Shown piece after piece: positions 51,676 through 59,929 of a DNA stretch of 64,000 bases; within the stretch, counting starts at the first letter, position 1, and every line of letters starts with the position of its first letter. The stretch is from assembly GCF_036170895.1 (NCBI RefSeq), contig NZ_CP108036.1:3038001-3102000 (forward strand), given 5' to 3'. The position numbers and the translations under genes are program-made. The notes under the pieces are model-generated. The model did not search any database. It had not been told where the DNA came from and saw only the letters and a list, made by a program, of their open reading frames with translations. Source of the stretch: Streptomyces erythrochromogenes (GTDB taxonomy: Bacteria; Actinomycetota; Actinomycetes; Streptomycetales; Streptomycetaceae).

Positions 51676-54435
51676 GTGAGCCCTCCGGAAGGCGCGGCGG
51701 GGGACGATGGCGCGCGCCCTGACGACGGCCCCGCCTCCCGTCCGCAGAACCGCCCCGAGGACCTCGCGCCGGGCCTGCCGGCCGGCCGTACCCCCGGCAC
51801 CGACGACAACGGCGCCGACGGCGACGAGGACGCGGAGGCCCCGCACGGCCACGCCCCGACCGACGCCGACCGGGTCGAGGTCGACGAACCGCTGCTCGCC
51901 GCCCGCGTGCACCGGCCCTCCGACCTCGTACGCCTCCTCGTCGGCATCCTCGGCATCGCCGTCCTGCTCGGCATCGCCGCCTTCGCCCACGGCACCACCG
52001 TCGGCCTCGAGGAGGACATCAGCAAGGGCACCGGCCAGGCGCCGGACCTGTTGATCAAGGTCGCGGCGCTGGTCTCCAGCATCGCGGTGCTGCTGCTCCC
52101 CGTCGCCTTCGCCATCGAGCGGCTGATCAAACGCGACGGGCTGCGCATCGCCGACGGCGTGCTCGCCGCCGTCCTCGCGCACGGCGTCACCCTGGCCACC
52201 GACCTGTGGGTCTCCCAGGCCGCCCCCGGCACCATCCAGGACGCCCTGACCCGTCCCGCGGGCGGCGGGGCCCTGACCGATCCCGTGCACGGCTACCTCG
52301 CGCCCGTGATCGCCTACATGACCGCGGTGGGCATGACCCGCAGACCCCACTGGCGCGTCGCGCTGTGGGTGGTCCTGCTGCTCAACGCGCTCACCATGCT
52401 GGTCAACGGCTACACCACCCCCTTCTCGATCATCCTCACCGTGCTGATCGGCTGGAGCGTGGCCTACGGCACCCTCTACGCCGTCGGCTCCCCCAACGTG
52501 CGCCCCACCGGGCAGAACCTCCTCGCCGGGCTGCGCCGCGTCGGCTTCCAGCCGGTCAGCGCCATGCGCGCCGAGGGGCCCGAGGGCCCCGAGGCGTCCG
52601 AGACCGGTGACCGCGGCCGGCGCTACCACGTCACCCTGGAGGACGGTCCTCCGCTCGACGTCACCGTCGTCGACCGGGAGCAGCAGGCCCAGGGCTTCTT
52701 CTACCGGGTCTGGCGCCGGCTCACCCTGCGCGGCATCACCACCCGCCGCAGCCTGCAGTCGCTGCGGCAGGCCCTGGAGCAGGAGGCGCTCCTCGCGTAC
52801 GCGGCCATCGCGGCCGGGGCGAACGCGCCGAAGCTGATCGCCACGTCCGAGCTGGGTCCGGACGCGGTGATGCTCGTGTACGAGCACCTGGGCGGCCGGA
52901 CCCTGGACTCCCTCCCCGACGAGGAGATCACCGACGAGCTGACCCGCAACGCCTGGGAGCAGGTGCGCGCCCTGCAGTCGCGGCGGATCGCGCACCGCAG
53001 GCTGACCGGGGACGCGCTCGTGGTGGATCGTTCCGGCAACGTCATCCTCACCGACCTGCGGGGCGGCGAGATCGCGGCCGGCGACCTGGTGCTCCGGATG
53101 GACGTCGCGCAGCTGCTGGCCACCCTCGGCCTGCGGGTCGGCGCGGAGCGCTCGGTGGCCTCGGCGGTGTCGGTGCTCGGCCCGGACATCGTGGCGGGCT
53201 GCCTGCCGCTGCTCCAGCCGATCGCGCTGAGCCGTTCCACGCGGGCGACGCTGCGCAAGCTGGCCCGGGAGCGGGCGGAGCGCGAACGGGAGGCCGTACT
53301 GGAGTCCTCTCGGGCGGCGAAGGCCGCGCGCGAGGCGGGATCCGCGGCCGCCCCGGCCCCGACCTCGGCCGCAGCCGAACGCAAGGCGGAGAAGAGGGCC
53401 CTCGACGACGCGCTGGACGAGGCCCGCGAGGAGGACCTGCTGAGCCAGATCCGCCAGCAGGTGCTGCTGATCCGCCCGCAGGCACCGGTGGAGCCGGCCC
53501 GGCTGGAGCGGATCCGGCCGCGGACCCTGGTGTCGTTCATCGCGGGCGCGTTCGGTGCGTACTTCCTGCTCACGCAGCTGGCGCACGTGGATTTCGGGAC
53601 GATCATCGGCGAGGCGCAGTGGGGCTGGGTCGGGGCGGCGCTCGCCTTCTCGGCCCTCAGCTACCTCGCGGCGGCGATGAGCCTGCTGGGCTTCGTGCCG
53701 GAGCGGGTGTCGTTCCCGCGGACCGTGGTCGCGCAGGTGGCCGGGTCGTTCGTGAAGCTGGTGGCCCCGGCGGCGGTCGGCGGCGTCGCGCTGAACACGC
53801 GCTTCCTGCAGCGGGCGGGCGTCCGGCCGGGGCTGGCGGTCGCGAGCGTGGGTGCCTCGCAGCTGTTCGGGCTGGCCAGCCACATCCTGCTGCTGCTGTC
53901 CTTCGGCTACCTGACCGGAACCGAGAAGACCCCGGAGATGACCCCGTCCCGGGCGGTCATCGCGGGGCTGCTGACGGTGGCGGTGCTGGTGCTGGTGGTG
54001 ACGGCGGTCCCGTTCATGCGGAAGTTCGTGGTCACGCGGGTGCGGGCGCTGTTCGCGGGCGTGGTGCCGCGCATGCTGGACGTGCTCCAGCGGCCGAAGA
54101 AGCTGGTGACGGGCATCGGCGGGATGCTGCTGCTGACGGGCTGCTTCGTGATGTGCCTGGACGCGTCGATCAGGGCGTTCGGGGGCGGCGAGGCCATCAG
54201 CTACGCGAGCATCGCGGTGGTGTTCCTGGCGGGCAACGCGCTCGGTTCGGCCGCTCCGACGCCGGGCGGCATGGGCGCGGTGGAGACCACGTTGACGCTG
54301 GGGCTGATCGCGGCGGGGCTGGAGAAGGAGGTCGCGATCTCGGCGGTGCTGCTGTTCCGCCTGATGACGTTCTGGCTGCCGGTGCTGCCGGGGTGGATCT
54401 CGTTCAACTTCCTGACCCGCAAGGAAGCGATCTAG
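51676..54435 (+). CDS. Kinase-like domain fused to an LPG-synthase/flippase-type membrane domain
   Basis: The 919-residue protein has a disordered acidic N-terminus (about 1-75) and a block of six hydrophobic helices (about 85-265). A kinase-like middle follows (about 300-470, with PKLIATSELGPDAVMLVYEH and VVDRSGNVILTDLRGGEIAA), then a charged coiled coil (about 515-590). The C-terminal seven-to-eight-helix domain (about 610-915) has APAAVGGVALNTRFLQRAG and AAPTPGGMGAVE, matching lysylphosphatidylglycerol synthase membrane regions. The catalytic HxD/DFG of kinases is partly altered (LTDL). GTG 51676 follows AAGGAG at six bases; two GTGs upstream are possible. Confidence 0.85.
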   Translation: MSPPEGAAGDDGARPDDGPASRPQNRPEDLAPGLPAGRTPGTDDNGADGDEDAEAPHGHAPTDADRVEVDEPLLAARVHRPSDLVRLLVGILGIAVLLGIAAFAHGTTVGLEEDISKGTGQAPDLLIKVAALVSSIAVLLLPVAFAIERLIKRDGLRIADGVLAAVLAHGVTLATDLWVSQAAPGTIQDALTRPAGGGALTDPVHGYLAPVIAYMTAVGMTRRPHWRVALWVVLLLNALTMLVNGYTTPFSIILTVLIGWSVAYGTLYAVGSPNVRPTGQNLLAGLRRVGFQPVSAMRAEGPEGPEASETGDRGRRYHVTLEDGPPLDVTVVDREQQAQGFFYRVWRRLTLRGITTRRSLQSLRQALEQEALLAYAAIAAGANAPKLIATSELGPDAVMLVYEHLGGRTLDSLPDEEITDELTRNAWEQVRALQSRRIAHRRLTGDALVVDRSGNVILTDLRGGEIAAGDLVLRMDVAQLLATLGLRVGAERSVASAVSVLGPDIVAGCLPLLQPIALSRSTRATLRKLARERAEREREAVLESSRAAKAAREAGSAAAPAPTSAAAERKAEKRALDDALDEAREEDLLSQIRQQVLLIRPQAPVEPARLERIRPRTLVSFIAGAFGAYFLLTQLAHVDFGTIIGEAQWGWVGAALAFSALSYLAAAMSLLGFVPERVSFPRTVVAQVAGSFVKLVAPAAVGGVALNTRFLQRAGVRPGLAVASVGASQLFGLASHILLLLSFGYLTGTEKTPEMTPSRAVIAGLLTVAVLVLVVTAVPFMRKFVVTRVRALFAGVVPRMLDVLQRPKKLVTGIGGMLLLTGCFVMCLDASIRAFGGGEAISYASIAVVFLAGNALGSAAPTPGGMGAVETTLTLGLIAAGLEKEVAISAVLLFRLMTFWLPVLPGWISFNFLTRKEAI

Positions 54436-54503
54436 CCTCCGGCTGGGTCTGCGGAATTGCCGGGCCTGCCCGCCCGCCCGTACCCGCACGGCGCTCCGCG
54501 CCC

Positions 54504-54599
54504 GCGCCTCCAGCGCCGGCGGGGCAGGAAGTGGTGGCTGTCGGCCCGCACCGGGCACGGCGGGGCCGGGTATTCCAGCCCCGCCGGCGATTGAGGCGC
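54504..54599. repeat. Inverted repeat of intergenic Streptomyces type
   Basis: Arms 54504-54525 and 54578-54599 match at 20 of 22 positions. The right part, with CCGCCGGCGATTGAGGCG and the following GGGGGCGGAGCC, resembles a sequence I recall between many Streptomyces genes. It fills most of the 184-base gap before the hemY fragment. Confidence 0.65.
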
Positions 54600-54619
54600 G
54601 GGGGTCCGGGGGCGGAGCC

Positions 54620-55015
54620 GTGAAGGCGGTGTCCTTCCTGTCCGACAAGTGGGCGTGGCTGCGCTCCGCGGCCCCGGACGCCTTCGTCCTGCGCGCCTCG
54701 GTCGGCCGGTTCGGCGAGGACGACCTGCCGGCCCGCCCGGACCGGCACCTGATCCGCACCGCGATCACCGAGCTCCGCCAGGCGGTGGGGCCGCTGGGCG
54801 AGCCCGTCGCGGCGCGGGTGACCCGCTGGGACCGGGGCCTGCCGCAGTACGCCGTCGGCCACCACGACCGCGTGCGCGACATCCGCGAGGCGGCCGCGAA
54901 GCTCCCGGGCCTCGGGCTGTGCGGCGCCGCCTACGAGGGCGTGGGCGTGGCGGCATGCGTGGCGACGGGCCGCACTGCCGCCCGGCAGGCACTGGCGGAG
55001 GCGGAAGCGGCGTAG
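54620..55015 (+). pseudogene. 3' fragment of protoporphyrinogen oxidase (hemY-type)
   Basis: The 131 residues read like only the C-terminal third of a HemY/PPOX flavoprotein: SFLSDKWAWL, LRASVGRFGE, VTRWDRGLPQYAVGH and LCGAAYEGVGVAACVATGR (the FAD-binding close of the family). The usual ~330 upstream residues, including the GxGxxG FAD site, are missing. Upstream sequence is a non-coding inverted repeat, not degraded hemY. A GTG after GGCGGAGCC opens the frame, so a short protein could be made but would not bind FAD properly. A functional hemY must lie elsewhere. Confidence 0.75.
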
Positions 55016-55096
55016 GAGCAAACACGGACCGCTCCCGGCCGACCCGAACGGGTCAGCGCGCGGGCGGGGGCGGACGGGGGCGCGCAGGATGGTGAC

Positions 55097-56701
55097 ATGC
55101 CCAGATACCTCCTGCGGGTCGCCGTCGCCGTCGCTCTCGTGGCCGGGGCGGCCAGTACCAGTGGCTGTTCCGACAGCGGGGAGGAGAAGACGCCCAAGGC
55201 GGGCGGCACCGAGGGGGCGCCACCCCTGAAGTGGGGGGACTGCGAGGCTCCGACGGCCGCCGAGGGGGGCGGGCAGGCGCCGCCCAAGGGGTGGCAGTGC
55301 GCCACGCTCCACGTGCCGCTCGACTACGCGGACCCCGAAGGAGAAACGATTCCTCTCGCTCTGATCCGGGCGAAGGCCAGGAACCAGGACGAGCGCCTCG
55401 GCTCGCTCGTGTTCAACTTCGGCGGCCCCGGCGGATCCGGGATCACCACGCTGCCCGGCGCCGCCAAGGAGTACGAGGCCCTGCGCGAGCGCTACGACCT
55501 CGTGAGCTTCGACCCGCGCGGGGTGGGCCGCAGCGCCCCCGTCCTGTGCCTGGACGACAAGCAGCTCGACGCGTACTACGCCTCGAACTCCTCCCCCGAC
55601 ACCCCGGCGGCGGTGAAGGAGTACCTGGACAACACCCGCAAGTACCAGCAGGCCTGCGAGGCGAACTCCGGGAAGGTGCTCCCGCACGTCGGCACCGAGA
55701 ACGCGGCCCGCGACCTCGACCGGATCCGCCAGGCCCTCGGCGACGAGAAGCTCAACTACTTCGGGATCTCCTACGGGACCGAGCTCGGCGGGGTCTACGC
55801 CCACCTCTTCCCGGACAGGGTCGGCCGGGCCGTCTTCGACGCCGTCGTCGACCCGACCGCCACCTCCGAGGAGGGCGCGCTCGGCCAGGCCAAGGGCTTC
55901 CAACTGGCCCTCGGCAACTTCGCGCAGGACTGCGTGGACCGGGGTGACGAGTGCCGGCTGCAGGGCAGCACCGCCAAGGAGATCGAGGACAACATCATCA
56001 AGCTCCAGAAGCAGCTGGCCGCCAAACCCGTCCCGGGCATCGGCGACCGGATGCTGACCGAGTCCTCGGCCACCAACGGCATCGCCCAGGCCCTCTACTC
56101 CCAGGAGCTCTGGCCGCTGCTGGAGCAGGGGCTGGACGAGGCGGAGGGCGGCCAGGGGCAGCTGCTGATGGCCCTGTCCGACGCCCTCAACGGCCGTGAC
56201 CAGAACGGCAACTACAGCAACATCGGCGCCGCCAACACCGCGATCAACTGCGTCGACTCCAAGGACCGCTACACCCTGGAGCAGACGGAGGCGAAGCTGC
56301 CCGCCTTCCGCGCCGCGTCTCCGGTCTTCGGGGACTTCCTCGGCTGGGCCATGATGGGCTGCACGGGCTGGCCGGTCCCGGGGACCGCGTCGACCCCGGA
56401 CGTCTCCGCCCCGGGGGCCGACCCGATCCTGGTGATCGGCAACACGGGCGACCCGGCCACCCCGTACGAGGGCGCCCGCAAGATGGTCGAGCGGCTGGGC
56501 CCCGGTGTCGGCGTGGAGCTCACGTACAAGGGCGAGGGGCACGGGGCGTACAACAGCGGCGACCCGTGCGTGCAGGGCGCCGTGAACTCCTACCTGCTGG
56601 AGGGAAAGGTGCCGCCCGCGAACACGGTGTGCACCCCGCCCCCCGACGCCTCGCAGTCCCCCGCGCAACCGTCAGCCCCGGTGGAACCCCTCGGCGCCTG
56701 A
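55097..56701 (+). CDS. Secreted TAP-like alpha/beta hydrolase lipoprotein
   Basis: The 534-residue product has an N-terminal signal with a lipobox ending ASTSGC (Cys24). The hydrolase core has the oxyanion region VFNFGGPGGSG, nucleophile elbow NYFGISYGTELGG, an Asp in GNTGDPATPYEGA and the His in GEGHGAYNSGDPC. The C-terminal TAP-like domain carries a conserved Cys pair. Members cleave N-terminal tripeptides or peptides outside the cell. An ATG at 55097 fits the signal peptide. A long bidirectional terminator follows. Confidence 0.93.
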   Translation: MPRYLLRVAVAVALVAGAASTSGCSDSGEEKTPKAGGTEGAPPLKWGDCEAPTAAEGGGQAPPKGWQCATLHVPLDYADPEGETIPLALIRAKARNQDERLGSLVFNFGGPGGSGITTLPGAAKEYEALRERYDLVSFDPRGVGRSAPVLCLDDKQLDAYYASNSSPDTPAAVKEYLDNTRKYQQACEANSGKVLPHVGTENAARDLDRIRQALGDEKLNYFGISYGTELGGVYAHLFPDRVGRAVFDAVVDPTATSEEGALGQAKGFQLALGNFAQDCVDRGDECRLQGSTAKEIEDNIIKLQKQLAAKPVPGIGDRMLTESSATNGIAQALYSQELWPLLEQGLDEAEGGQGQLLMALSDALNGRDQNGNYSNIGAANTAINCVDSKDRYTLEQTEAKLPAFRAASPVFGDFLGWAMMGCTGWPVPGTASTPDVSAPGADPILVIGNTGDPATPYEGARKMVERLGPGVGVELTYKGEGHGAYNSGDPCVQGAVNSYLLEGKVPPANTVCTPPPDASQSPAQPSAPVEPLGA

Positions 56702-56743
56702 CCGGGGCCGGTGCCGGCTCCGGTGCCCGGCCCACAGCGGCAG

Positions 56744-56792
56744 CACGAAGGGGCCGTACCCGCGGCGAGCGTGCGGGTACGGCCCCTTCGTG
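56744..56792. terminator. Bidirectional terminator between the peptidase gene and moeZ
   Basis: A perfect 20-bp stem (56744-56763 with 56773-56792) with a 9-base loop lies between the two convergent genes. Confidence 0.9.
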
Positions 56793-56798
56793 GACGGA

Positions 56799-57977
56799 TC
56801 AGTAGACCGGCTTCTCGGGCTCGATCTGGTGGACCCAGCCGATGACGCCGCCGCCGACGTGCACCGCGTCGGCGAAGCCCGCGGACTTCAGGACCGCGAG
56901 GACTTCCGCACTGCGGACACCCGTCTTGCAGTGCAAGACGATGCGCTTGTCCTGCGGGAGGTCCTGGAGGGCGGTGCCCATCAGGAACTCGCCCTTGGGG
57001 ATCAGCTTCGCGCCGGGGATCGAGACGATCTCGTACTCGTTGATCTCGCGGACGTCGATGATCTCGATCGGCTCCTCGCTGTCGATCCACTCCTTGAGCT
57101 GCTTCGGAGTGATCGTGGAGCCGGCGGCCGCCTCCTGGGCCTCCTCCGACACGACGCCGCAGAAGGCCTCGTAGTCGATGAGCTCCTTGACGGTCGCGTT
57201 CGGGCCGCAGACCGCGCAGTCGGGGTCCTTGCGGACCTTGACCTGGCGGTACTGCATCTCCAGGGCGTCGTAGATCATCAGACGGCCGACCAGCGGCTCG
57301 CCGACGCCCGTGAGCACCTTGATGGCCTCGGTGACCTGGATGGAGCCGATGGACGCGCAGAGCACGCCCAGGACGCCGCCCTCGGCGCAGCTCGGGACCA
57401 TGCCCGGCGGCGGGGGCTCGGGGTAGAGGCAGCGGTAGCACGGGCCGTGCTCGGACCAGAAGACCGAGGCCTGGCCGTCGAAGCGGTAGATCGAACCCCA
57501 CACGTACGGCTTGTTCAGCAGCACGCAGGCGTCGTTGACGAGATAGCGCGTGGCGAAGTTGTCCGTGCCGTCGACGATGAGGTCGTACTGGCTGAAGATC
57601 TCCATCACGTTCTCGGCCTCGAGCCGCTCTTCGTGAAGGACCACGTTCACGTACGGGTTGATGCCCAGCACGCTGTCGCGGGCGGACTCGGCCTTGGAGC
57701 GGCCGATGTCCGACTGGCTGTGGATGATCTGGCGCTGCAGGTTCGACTCGTCGACCTCGTCGAACTCCACGATGCCCAGCGTGCCGACGCCGGCCGCGGC
57801 CAGGTACATGAGGGCGGGCGAGCCGAGGCCGCCCGCGCCCACGGCCAGCACCTTGGCGTTCTTCAGGCGCTTCTGGCCGTCCATCCCGACGTCCGGGATG
57901 ATCAGGTGACGGGAGTACCGACGGACCTCGTCAACGGTGAGCTCAGCAGCCGGCTCGACCAGGGGTGGCAGCGACAC
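56799..57977 (-). CDS. moeZ: Adenylyltransferase/sulfurtransferase MoeZ
   Basis: The 392-residue fusion has an N-terminal MoeB/ThiF E1 domain (GAGGLGSPALMYLAAAG near 48; SNLQRQIIH; zinc CxxC pairs CYRC and CAVC). A C-terminal rhodanese domain carries the active cysteine in VLHCKTGVRSAEVL near 347. It activates small sulphur-carrier proteins and loads them with sulphur for molybdopterin, cysteine and thiosugar pathways. The GTG at 57977 follows CGGAG. A SigR-type promoter is visible just upstream. Confidence 0.96.
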   Translation of the reverse strand: MSLPPLVEPAAELTVDEVRRYSRHLIIPDVGMDGQKRLKNAKVLAVGAGGLGSPALMYLAAAGVGTLGIVEFDEVDESNLQRQIIHSQSDIGRSKAESARDSVLGINPYVNVVLHEERLEAENVMEIFSQYDLIVDGTDNFATRYLVNDACVLLNKPYVWGSIYRFDGQASVFWSEHGPCYRCLYPEPPPPGMVPSCAEGGVLGVLCASIGSIQVTEAIKVLTGVGEPLVGRLMIYDALEMQYRQVKVRKDPDCAVCGPNATVKELIDYEAFCGVVSEEAQEAAAGSTITPKQLKEWIDSEEPIEIIDVREINEYEIVSIPGAKLIPKGEFLMGTALQDLPQDKRIVLHCKTGVRSAEVLAVLKSAGFADAVHVGGGVIGWVHQIEPEKPVY

Positions 57978-58021
57978 GGGGACTCCGTAGATGGTGACGA
58001 CTTAACGGTGGTTCTCTCCGT

Positions 58022-58047
58022 AACACTGCCACGCCCGTCTTCATTCC
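58022..58047 (-). promoter_or_regulatory. SigR promoter of moeZ
   Basis: On the minus strand GGAAT (58047-58043), 18 bases and GTT (58024-58022) match the SigR consensus. The -35 element overlaps the last codons of the spherulin-4 gene, so moeZ can be expressed independently of the upstream cluster. Confidence 0.82.
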
Positions 58048-58796
58048 AAGACACCTGTCCCGATGCGTGAGACGATTTCGTCCCAGTACCCGGGCATCGA
58101 GGCCCAGGGGTCACGGTCCCCGACCGCGCGGCGGTCGGTGAACCAGATCGTGCCGGCGCCCTGCCAGCGGGCGACCCTCATCGCCTCCTCCAGGTGCGTG
58201 CGCGGCACCCCGTGGACCAGGTGGCAGAACCGCTCCGGCGGGTACTCCGCCGTCCACTCCGCCACCTGCGACCAGCGGTAGTCGGCCCAGGCCCCGGAGA
58301 AGGTGACCAGCTGGTCGGCGGCCTCCGCGTAGCCCTCGTACGGGTGCGTGCCGTGCCCGAGGACGATCCGCAGGTCCTCGCCCAGGCCGCGCAGGGTGTC
58401 GACGACCCGGCGCACCGGTTCCAGGTCCGCCCGGTCGGCCGGGGCGTCGGCGAGGTAGAAGCCGCCGACGCCGTACCAGTCCCGAAAGCGGTGGGCGTCG
58501 GAGACCAGCTCCCCGAAGGAGCGCGATCCGTCCCGCATCGCGAGATGGCCGAGGACCGTGCCGCCCGCGGCGTGCAGCTTCGCGGCCGCTTCGGTGCAGT
58601 GCGGATCGGGCCGCCCGCCCGGGCCGTCCGTCACGTTCAGCACGGCCCAGTGCAGCGGGGTGCCGGGGCGGGTGAGCTCGGCCCACTCCACGGGGGCGAG
58701 CAGCGGGTGCGCGTAGCCGGGGATGCCCAGTCCGAGGCGGCCCGCCCCGGTCGCGGCGGCCGTCAGGGCCCCCGGCGGAGTGGTCAGATGCGGCAC
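58041..58796 (-). CDS. Spherulin-4 family protein (GH135-like)
   Basis: The 251-residue TIM-barrel-like protein has GLGIPGYAHPL at the start, AVLNVTDGPGGRPDPH, TVLGHLAMRDGSRSF and RDWYGVGGFYLADAPAD, blocks of the spherulation-specific family 4. Fungal Sph3 of this family hydrolyses galactosaminogalactan. The position where I expect FFDE reads YLAD, so catalytic competence is uncertain. No signal peptide is visible, unlike secreted homologues. It overlaps the upstream epimerase gene by 13 bases. Confidence 0.8.
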   Translation of the reverse strand: MPHLTTPPGALTAAATGAGRLGLGIPGYAHPLLAPVEWAELTRPGTPLHWAVLNVTDGPGGRPDPHCTEAAAKLHAAGGTVLGHLAMRDGSRSFGELVSDAHRFRDWYGVGGFYLADAPADRADLEPVRRVVDTLRGLGEDLRIVLGHGTHPYEGYAEAADQLVTFSGAWADYRWSQVAEWTAEYPPERFCHLVHGVPRTHLEEAMRVARWQGAGTIWFTDRRAVGDRDPWASMPGYWDEIVSRIGTGVLE

Positions 58797-59794
58797 GCCG
58801 CCTCCATCCAGATGTCCGCGAGGGACTCCTCCAGGTTGATCCGGGGCCGCCAGCCGAGCCGGTCGCGGGCGGTACGCACGTCCGCCTGCTGCCAGGCCCC
58901 GCAGCCGTCGGGGTAGGGGTACGGCTGGGGTGCCGCGGCGGCCATCTGCTCGGCGGTGGCCTCGGAACGGGGGGACCCGATGGAGGCGAGCCCGGCCGCG
59001 CGGCCGGGGTGCCCGTGCGCGTGCTGGGGTCCGCCGTGCGGCACGTCCAGCTCGTGCAGGGCTCCTCCGTACCCGGCGACCCGCGCCAAAACGGCGGCCG
59101 CGTCGCGCAGCCGGACGGCGCGGCCGGTGCCGATGTTCACCACGCCCTGGGCGGCGGACAGGGATGCGGCGTGCACGGCTCGCGCCACGTCCCGTACATC
59201 GACGAAGTCGCGCTGCACGCCGAGCCCGCTGAGCTTGAGCTCGCCGTCGCCGGACTGCATCGCGCGGCGCATGGCCTCGGCGAGCCGGCCGAGCGGGGAC
59301 CCGGCGGGGGTGCCCGGCCCGACGGGCGAGAAGATCCGCAGCACGACGGCGTCCAGCCCGGAGCCGAGCACCAGCTCGGTGGCGGCCAGTTTGCTGACGC
59401 CGTACGGTCCGCCGGGTCTCGGGACGGCGTCCTCGGCCGTGGAGGATCCGGGCTGGCTGGGCCCGTACTCGGCGGCGCAGCCGAGCTGTACGAGCCGGGC
59501 CCCGCAGCCGCTGCGGCGCAGGGACTCGCAGATCGTCGCGACGGCGACGGTGTTGTGCCGGGTGAGCTCGCGGGCCCCGCCCCGGGTGGCTCCGGCGCAG
59601 TTGATGACGACGCCCGGGTGGACGGCGTCGAGGAAGCGCGTGAGCGCTCCGGGGCTGCCGGTGGCGAGGTCGAAACGGACGTCGGCGTCGTCGCCGCGGC
59701 CGAGCGCGGTGAGCTGGACGGCCGGGTCGGCGAGCAGCCGGTCGGCGACGTAGCGGCCGAGGTATCCGTTGGCTCCGATCAGCAGCACCCTCAT
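58784..59794 (-). CDS. NAD-dependent epimerase/dehydratase
   Basis: The 336-residue extended SDR has the dinucleotide motif LIGANGYLGRYVADRL at the N-terminus, QLGCAAEYGPS and the catalytic Tyr-Lys pair in GPYGVSKLAATE. GLGVQRDFVDVRDVARA follows, as in nucleotide-sugar 4-epimerases. UDP-sugar epimerisation is likely from family and context; the exact sugar is not readable. It shares a 13-base overlap with the spherulin-4 gene and lies 135 bases after the membrane-protein gene. Confidence 0.87.
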   Translation of the reverse strand: MRVLLIGANGYLGRYVADRLLADPAVQLTALGRGDDADVRFDLATGSPGALTRFLDAVHPGVVINCAGATRGGARELTRHNTVAVATICESLRRSGCGARLVQLGCAAEYGPSQPGSSTAEDAVPRPGGPYGVSKLAATELVLGSGLDAVVLRIFSPVGPGTPAGSPLGRLAEAMRRAMQSGDGELKLSGLGVQRDFVDVRDVARAVHAASLSAAQGVVNIGTGRAVRLRDAAAVLARVAGYGGALHELDVPHGGPQHAHGHPGRAAGLASIGSPRSEATAEQMAAAAPQPYPYPDGCGAWQQADVRTARDRLGWRPRINLEESLADIWMEAACRI

Positions 59795-59929
59795 CGCGTG
59801 ACCCCTTGATTGGTTGGCTGGCCGGTCATGTCTGTTTCTCCTTGCGGACGGGTGGACGGATGGGGCGGGGTACGGGCAGAGCGCCTCGGCGTCGACACCC
59901 CCTGAGGGCTGTGGTGGTCCCGGGGGCCG

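Noticed and set aside
54620..55015. A complete small protein gene rather than a pseudogene
   Set aside because: The motifs all belong to the C-terminal third of HemY and the FAD-binding N-terminus is absent, so an independent function is less likely, though not excluded.
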